Positions 59,232 to 64,000 of a stretch of 64,000 bases of DNA are shown piece after piece. A program made the translations under genes and the position numbers. Origin of the DNA: Flavobacterium sp. JAD_PAG50586_2 (GTDB taxonomy: Bacteria > Bacteroidota > Bacteroidia > Flavobacteriales > Flavobacteriaceae); contig CP096136.1 in NCBI GenBank assembly GCA_023213215.1, positions 1,302,001 through 1,366,000 on the forward strand. The letters run 5' to 3'. The notes beneath the pieces were generated by a model that saw only the letters and a list, made by a program, of their open reading frames with translations, had not been told where the DNA came from and ran no database searches. Positions within the stretch are counted from its first letter, which is position 1. Each line of letters opens with the position of its first letter.

Positions 59232-60092
59232 ATGCAAATAAAAAAATCTTATGACATCAACGAGTTGAGAGATTATTCATCGCTTTTTTCGAGAAGCGAA
59301 GTGAATTGTTGGTTAAAATTGGATTTTACATCAATAAATTTAAAGATAGCCCGATACCAAACAGGGGCAAAAAAACATCAAAATTATTTGGATTATTTAA
59401 AGCATATATATAAGATATTGGAACGTTATTATCCAAACGAATATATCTACAAAAATGAGTTTTTAAATAAATGGCTATTAAAGGAAATTGGCACAACAAA
59501 ATCTAAGGTTTTTAACGAATTTCGTATAGGAAAAGCTGTTGCTGACTTGGTTATGTTTAATGGCAATTCAAAAGTATTTGAAATTAAATCCCTACTTGAT
59601 AAAGAATCTCGCCTTAGCAATCAACTTATCGAATATAAAAAAATATTTAATGAAGTGTATATAATTGTTCCTGATGTGAAGTTAAAAAAATATCTAAGTT
59701 TCGATAATACAATTGGTATCATCACATATAACAATGAATTAAAACAATTTTTATTAATAAGATCCGCAAAAAAAAATAATGAGATTGATGTTAATTCACT
59801 CATGAATGTTTTTCACACAAAAGAGTATATTAAACTTGTTCAGGATTATTACGGTTTAATCCCTTCTTATACAGATTTTAATAAATTTGAAGTCTGCAAA
59901 AATTTAATCTTAAAAATACCTGTTGAATACGTCAATGAGTTTTTCATTCAGACAATGAAAAAGAGGAAAATCAATAATGCTTTTTCGTTTAAAAGCACAA
60001 ATGAGTTTAATCAGGTTTGTTTATCCTTAAATTTGAATGATAAACAAAAAGAAAAATTATTTATTAATCTGAAGTCAGCAATAACAGCATAA
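59232..60092 (+). CDS. sce7726 family protein (nuclease-like)
   Basis: 286 residues. The central block NEFRIGKAVADLVMFN and SKVFEIKS gives Asp105, Glu117 and Lys119, the spacing of a PD-(D/E)xK nuclease core (D-x(n)-ExK). The pairing with a downstream sce7725 gene is what defines the family pair in other genomes. No biochemical role is established that I know of. It starts 53 bases after the previous stop and its own stop is one base from the start of sce7725. AT content is higher than in the core genes, consistent with an acquired island. Confidence 0.75.
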   Translation: MQIKKSYDINELRDYSSLFSRSEVNCWLKLDFTSINLKIARYQTGAKKHQNYLDYLKHIYKILERYYPNEYIYKNEFLNKWLLKEIGTTKSKVFNEFRIGKAVADLVMFNGNSKVFEIKSLLDKESRLSNQLIEYKKIFNEVYIIVPDVKLKKYLSFDNTIGIITYNNELKQFLLIRSAKKNNEIDVNSLMNVFHTKEYIKLVQDYYGLIPSYTDFNKFEVCKNLILKIPVEYVNEFFIQTMKKRKINNAFSFKSTNEFNQVCLSLNLNDKQKEKLFINLKSAITA

Positions 60093-60093
60093 T

Positions 60094-61038
60094 ATGTATT
60101 ATCCGTATTTAAGAGCTAGACAATTTGAACTAATTTCTCTTAGAGAGTTAGTTTCAGAAAATGTTATTCAAAATCATGTAGTCCCGGTTTTAGAACCAGT
60201 GCGAGAGGTCTTTAACAATTTAAATCTTGCAGACAAAATTTTCAAAGAAAAAGGTTTTACCGCTTATTTAATAATGAATCCTTTAGTAGGTGATTTACCC
60301 GGAGACTCACAAATTTTTTTGCAATATTTAAATAATTTAGAAGGAAGTAGATTTCTTCCTGCTTTCCATTACTCTCAAAATGCTAATTATATTCGACAGA
60401 GTGTTCAAGAATATAATTTAACTAACTGCATGCTTGTTTGCTATGATAATTTTATTGAAGAAAATGCTTTTCGTGAATTATGTGAAGAGGAGTTCATAAC
60501 TCATATAATGCTTTATGAACCCCATAAATATAGGTCGCTAGACCGATACTTAAAACAGCTTGGGAAACAATATATTCGATTAGACGATGTTTTCGAAAGA
60601 CAAATAAAAAATGCTGATTTTTTAGAAATCCCTGCTCACAAATTTTCAGAAGAACATTTATTTTACATCAATGAAGACTACCAAGGGTTTGCTGATTTTA
60701 CAGTTCTTCCTAGTGAATATATAGATGGTGGCAGTACACCTCGGGCAGTTGTTATTCATCTTACTTATTTAAACGAACAGGAAGAAGATCAAATCTGGAT
60801 AAGGCATTTTACTTCAAATACTAATGACTCTATCGTAAACGTTCAAGGAAAGTTTGCAGAAGCTGCTGAAAAAGCAGTTCGCTTTTTTGAAGAAAATGGT
60901 TTGACAAACTCAGCTATTGAAGAACTGAGAAGCTACTTTCTTGAAGGTAAATATCCTGGTCTAGGAATAGTAAAGAAGATTTCGATAAAAAACCATTTAA
61001 GTGTGGTTTGTAATTATTTAGAAAGTCAAGATGCCTAA
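60094..61038 (+). CDS. sce7725 family protein
   Basis: 314 residues beginning MYYPYLRARQFELISLRELV, with PVLEPVREVFNNLN. This resembles sce7725 and the related phage beta-protein family. The second half contains AVVIHLTYLNEQEEDQIWIR and a helical C-terminus. It follows sce7726 by one base and overlaps the next gene by 8 bases, so translation is coupled through the three genes. Function is unknown. Because the family is related to a phage-protein family and sits by a nuclease-like and a RES protein, a defence role is plausible. Confidence 0.75.
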   Translation: MYYPYLRARQFELISLRELVSENVIQNHVVPVLEPVREVFNNLNLADKIFKEKGFTAYLIMNPLVGDLPGDSQIFLQYLNNLEGSRFLPAFHYSQNANYIRQSVQEYNLTNCMLVCYDNFIEENAFRELCEEEFITHIMLYEPHKYRSLDRYLKQLGKQYIRLDDVFERQIKNADFLEIPAHKFSEEHLFYINEDYQGFADFTVLPSEYIDGGSTPRAVVIHLTYLNEQEEDQIWIRHFTSNTNDSIVNVQGKFAEAAEKAVRFFEENGLTNSAIEELRSYFLEGKYPGLGIVKKISIKNHLSVVCNYLESQDA

Positions 61039-62038
61039 CGTTTGCAAAGATTGTTTCTCAGACAAAGAATTAAAGGGTTTTATAAATTCTCAATCGATTA
61101 AAGGTAACTGTGATTTTTGTGAAAATAAGGATATTGAAATTTTAGAAATTTCAGAGTTATTCGATTTTTTCAAAGAGCTTTTAGATAATTTCAAAAAAGT
61201 AGAAGAGGGAGATAGTTTAAAATCAAAAATCCAAGGAAATTGGAGTTTATTTGCAACTCTTGATTCTGCAACCAAAATTTTAAACTTTATCATCGACAAA
61301 ATTGACACAGAGTTAGCTAGTTCTGACGATATTGTAGAGTTTAATGATGATATTCTTGAGAATATAAATTATTGGGATATTCTGAAAGAGCAATTAATTT
61401 GGGAAACCAGATATTTGACAGATATTAATCACATTACTGAGTTAGGTTGGGATGGCTTTTTTAATACTCAAATAATTTTAAATAAAACAACGGACCTATA
61501 CAGGGCTCGATTGCACAACGTAAGTTCTGACACTGCATATCAGTCACATGAAATGTTTTGTCCACCAAAACATATTTCAACAGCCGGAAGAGCAAACCCA
61601 TCAGGAATTCCATATTTATATCTTAGCGACAATTCGGAAACTATACTTTATGAGATAAGAGCCTCATATCTTGATGAAGTTTCAATTGGAACGTTTAGGC
61701 TTAATGAAGGTTATAATAATATATTCATTGCTGACTTCACAGAAAACCCTACCATTTTTCATCCATCAAAAGTCAATGATAAAATTAAATCAACCCTTTT
61801 GAAGCAGAAAATAAGTGCTGATTTATCTAAACCGATGAGACGATATGATTCTGAATTAGATTACATCCCTACTCAATTTATATGTGAATTCATTAAAGTA
61901 TATACAGGTGTCCATGGGATAAAGTTTAGAAGTTCATTACATAGAACAGGTAATAACATTGTAATTTTTGACCAAAATTTAATGCAATGTACCTCGATAC
62001 AAAAAGTGAAAGTTAAGAAAGTAGTGATCACTACTTGA
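61031..62038 (+). CDS. RES-domain protein with zinc-ribbon/HEPN-like N-terminus
   Basis: 335 residues. A zinc ribbon (Cys5, Cys8, Cys27, Cys30) opens a helical HEPN/RES-type N-terminal region to about residue 150. The RES domain follows: TTDLYRARLHN, then PPKHISTAGRANPSGIPYLY with SETILYEIR, and LDYIPTQFICEFIK with GIKFRSSLHRTGNNIVIF near the end. RES toxins degrade NAD+ and stop growth; here the toxin would be the effector of an abortive defence. No typical small Xre antitoxin precedes it, so control must come from the sce7725/sce7726 partners or the first gene. The start overlaps sce7725. Confidence 0.85.
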   Translation: MPNVCKDCFSDKELKGFINSQSIKGNCDFCENKDIEILEISELFDFFKELLDNFKKVEEGDSLKSKIQGNWSLFATLDSATKILNFIIDKIDTELASSDDIVEFNDDILENINYWDILKEQLIWETRYLTDINHITELGWDGFFNTQIILNKTTDLYRARLHNVSSDTAYQSHEMFCPPKHISTAGRANPSGIPYLYLSDNSETILYEIRASYLDEVSIGTFRLNEGYNNIFIADFTENPTIFHPSKVNDKIKSTLLKQKISADLSKPMRRYDSELDYIPTQFICEFIKVYTGVHGIKFRSSLHRTGNNIVIFDQNLMQCTSIQKVKVKKVVITT

Positions 62039-62313
62039 CCTTACTTCTGTAAGAACCACTACCCAATAAATTCCCCGCTGTCGCGGCGAATCCCTTCGCG
62101 TGGTCTCCCAATCCAAACCAAACCCCTAAACTTCCCCACATTTTTTCACGAATACTATAAAATAGCCTGACAATACAGGGCTCTCATTATAAATCATCAC
62201 ATCTTAACCTCCAAATTCGATTTCAAATACACCCCCTTCAACCTCACCTTTTTCTTAACTCCGTCCTTTTGGTCCGGTAGATTTAAAATCTTCGACTTGA
62301 AAACTTTTAGATG

Positions 62314-62591
62314 TTACTTTCGCCAGGTACGATTTATCCCTGCAGAAATTCTTTTTGCTAAATTATTTTCTGTGTATGCCCAAAAGTTTAAATATTTTCC
62401 ATCCGGATAAATATATTGATACACCATAGTAGTTTTATTTTTGATAACCTTTAAATGCAGGTCATCAAACTTCAACGATTCATCGAAAAAGATAAAGATC
62501 GAATCTTCCTCCTTACTTCTATCTAAAGATTGAGCCGAAGATGTAAAGGAAAAAATCAAAAAAAGAAAGAAATAAACTTTGCATCTTTCAT
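62314..62591 (-). CDS. Small exported hypothetical protein (one frameshift)
   Basis: About 92 residues. The ATG at 62591 opens MKDAKFISFFFLIFSFTSSA if one A is added to the seven-A run near 62560-62566; as read that frame stops and the rest begins at 62559. The mature part (KEEDSIFIFFDESLKFDDLH, TTMVYQYIYPDGKYLNFW) has no known motif. It may be a secreted or periplasmic protein. Convergent with the RES gene; no terminator of quality between them. Confidence 0.55.
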
Positions 62592-62865
62592 AATCTATCG
62601 GTTTAGGATTGCGACCATGTTATAAAGATATAGATTTTAATTTTTCAAAAAAGTACACTTTTACTATACTTTTTATTCAAATAAAAGTTTATAAGTTTCA
62701 CACCTCGCTCTCCCTTGCGGGGTTTTTTTCCACTATGCATCAAACGCATAAACTTCCTACAAATTTTTTTGCCACATAAAAAAAATATGCAATCTTGTGA
62801 CATCCCTAATCTACATATCCAATAACCCGCAGTATCCCAAAAATGCTGCATAAAACTATAGATGA

Positions 62866-63132
62866 ATGGTAGAATTAGCACTACAGCACATCAAGTCAAA
62901 AAGGCTCAGTAAAAACTACACTCAGGAATACCTGGCCAAAAGGCTCAGCATAACACAAACCCAATACAGCCGCATCGAGTCCGGAAAATCATCCGTCAGC
63001 CTCAACACATTAATTGCAATCATAAAAGTATTGGATATGGAAGAAATAGAATTCCTGTCAGAGTTAATAGAATCCTATAAAATAAACAATGCCCACACTT
63101 CAGGAAACACACACTCAAAATTAAATAACTGA
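62866..63132 (+). CDS. XRE-family transcriptional regulator
   Basis: 88 residues with a clear XRE domain: IKSKRLSKNYTQEYLAKRLS then TQYSRIESGKSSVSLNTL. It is visibly similar to the regulator at 27055-27330 (RLSKNYSQEYVASKL there). It starts at the ATG at 62866 and is followed 25 bases later by an unknown gene on the same strand, probably as an operon. Possibly regulates that partner. Upstream is an AT-rich stretch with a T-tailed hairpin near 62703-62728. Confidence 0.85.
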   Translation: MVELALQHIKSKRLSKNYTQEYLAKRLSITQTQYSRIESGKSSVSLNTLIAIIKVLDMEEIEFLSELIESYKINNAHTSGNTHSKLNN

Positions 63133-63157
63133 TTATATAACATTTAAATTTATCATT

Positions 63158-63886
63158 ATGGCTTCAACTTCAGAAGTAGGACATGCAAAAAACATTGCAA
63201 ACCTCAATTTACTAAACACACACATCGCCGCACTAGGGGGCATCTATCAACCTAGTAACAACTTACTCGAACTGTCTAATTTACAAGAAGTGTACAACAG
63301 TGCTTATATAGAACAGCAGGCAGTCAATACTAATTTAGCTCCTTATACCATAGCCGTTGACGATAGGGAAGCGATCTTTTCCCCTCTTAGCCGCCAGCTT
63401 ACAAAGCTTCGCAAAGCGTACAAGTCAACAAAAGATGTAAAGCAGCCTCAAATGGAGGACTTCATGACGATAGTCCGAAAACTAAAAGGAAAAAAGAAAT
63501 ACCAAAAACCTGCCGAATCAACAGATAGTGCTGCTGATGAAATAAATCATTCCGTTTCACAGCTAAGCTATGACCAGCGCACAAATAATATGGACCCGCT
63601 AATTTCACTATTAGAGAATACACCCAACTACAACCCAAATGAAGAGGAATATAAAATTCCAACATGGACGAACAGAAAAGCACTGATGCTTAGGACAACG
63701 CAGAGAGTAGCAGATACGTTCATTCCCCTCAACAAAGCACGCGGCAGAAGGAATACAATAGTATACAATCGCGAAGACAACCTCGTAGACCTCGCTAACG
63801 CAGCAAAAGATTACCTCTTCAGTATCCTGGATGTAGATTCCGTAGACTACAAAGCCATTGCAAGGATAAAATTCAAAAAAAGATAA
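63158..63886 (+). CDS. Hypothetical protein paired with XRE regulator
   Basis: 242 residues, soluble, with many Lys, Asn and Thr. Blocks such as SPLSRQLTKLRKAYKSTKDV and KLKGKKKYQKPAES are strongly basic. The C-terminal part (TQRVADTFIPLNKARGRRNT, DNLVDLANAAKDYLFSILDV) is helical. It has no signal peptide or membrane segment, and I do not recognise the family. Basic, helical character suits nucleic-acid binding. It follows the XRE gene by 25 bases and ends at a strong terminator. Confidence 0.65.
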   Translation: MASTSEVGHAKNIANLNLLNTHIAALGGIYQPSNNLLELSNLQEVYNSAYIEQQAVNTNLAPYTIAVDDREAIFSPLSRQLTKLRKAYKSTKDVKQPQMEDFMTIVRKLKGKKKYQKPAESTDSAADEINHSVSQLSYDQRTNNMDPLISLLENTPNYNPNEEEYKIPTWTNRKALMLRTTQRVADTFIPLNKARGRRNTIVYNREDNLVDLANAAKDYLFSILDVDSVDYKAIARIKFKKR

Positions 63887-63894
63887 TTCCTTTT

Positions 63895-63924
63895 AAGAGA
63901 TGCGATACCGCATCTCTTTTTTTA
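63895..63924 (+). terminator. Terminator of the XRE/hypothetical operon
   Basis: AAGAGATGCG pairs perfectly with CGCATCTCTT around a four-base loop, followed by T residues. Confidence 0.85.
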
Positions 63925-63930
63925 TAGATA

Positions 63931-64000
63931 AAAGGAACAAGCTTTGGCAGAAAGGAACAAGCTTTGGCAGAAAGGAACAAGACCTTGGCGCGAGGGAACA
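63931..64000. repeat. Tandem 20-base repeat running off the window
   Basis: AAAGGAACAAGCTTTGGCAG occurs exactly at 63931-63950 and 63951-63970. A degenerate third unit is at 63971-63990 and a fourth begins (CGAGGGAACA) at the window end. Confidence 0.85.

Overview
The window looks like a chromosomal segment of a Flavobacterium-type member of the Bacteroidota. The evidence is low GC, several secreted proteins ending in type IX secretion (T9SS) sorting domains, promoters of the form TTG-N19/20-TAnnTTTG, and typical flavobacterial gene orders such as TPR protein-DUF4286-rsmA-mgtE.

Layout. 1-26.6 kb is mostly core genome: recX (partial), a giant T9SS surface protein, bioB, ribF, two secreted metalloproteases, pth, rplY, prs, tRNA-Leu, mgtE, rsmA, serS, a secreted M1 peptidase, rseP and tRNA-Asn. 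27-45 kb is an AT-rich accessory region devoted to making and exporting small peptides. Two double-glycine precursors with near-identical leaders sit under copies of the same palindrome-plus-promoter. Each is followed by a hairpin and a lipoprotein aspartyl protease with a PDZ domain. Then come a protein resembling the aKG/HExxH peptide beta-hydroxylases, an exported amidohydrolase, a C39-peptidase ABC exporter and an HlyD adaptor. A second cassette follows: a DUF6624 lipoprotein, a four-cysteine double-glycine precursor, a TlpA-like thioredoxin lipoprotein, a C39-like/VKOR/thioredoxin membrane protein, a second C39 ABC exporter and a second HlyD adaptor. The 3' ends of the two HlyD genes share a block without visible mismatch that crosses the stop codon. 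45-53 kb holds an HTH gene behind a large nested inverted repeat, an SRPBCC/DoxX pair and two large sensor proteins (a CheB-CheR-PAS-histidine kinase and a PAS histidine kinase). 53-58 kb holds tRNA-Arg with two repeated 3'-half copies, a T9SS protein, a TPR-HTH regulator, and a metal locus (HMA-AraC regulator plus a 40-residue nine-cysteine metallothionein-like protein) between two dispersed repeats. 58.5-62 kb is a candidate defence operon: an unknown protein, sce7726, sce7725 and a zinc-ribbon/RES-domain protein. 62-64 kb holds a small broken exported protein, an XRE regulator with an unknown partner, and a tandem repeat at the window edge.

How the genes work together. In 27-45 kb the exporters should cut the leaders after Gly-Gly and pass the cores out through HlyD. 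The thioredoxin/VKOR proteins can form disulfides in the four-cysteine peptide. The hydroxylase-like protein may modify the first two peptides before export, and the lipoprotein proteases may trim or destroy them afterwards.

Data quality. More than fifteen genes are interrupted by single-base shifts, nearly all explained by one missing base and mostly in homopolymers. A tRNA-Asn acceptor arm also lacks one G. I read these mainly as sequencing or consensus errors and give merged gene coordinates. This matters for biology in one place: a run of seven A decides whether the second aspartyl protease is fused to the hydroxylase-like protein.
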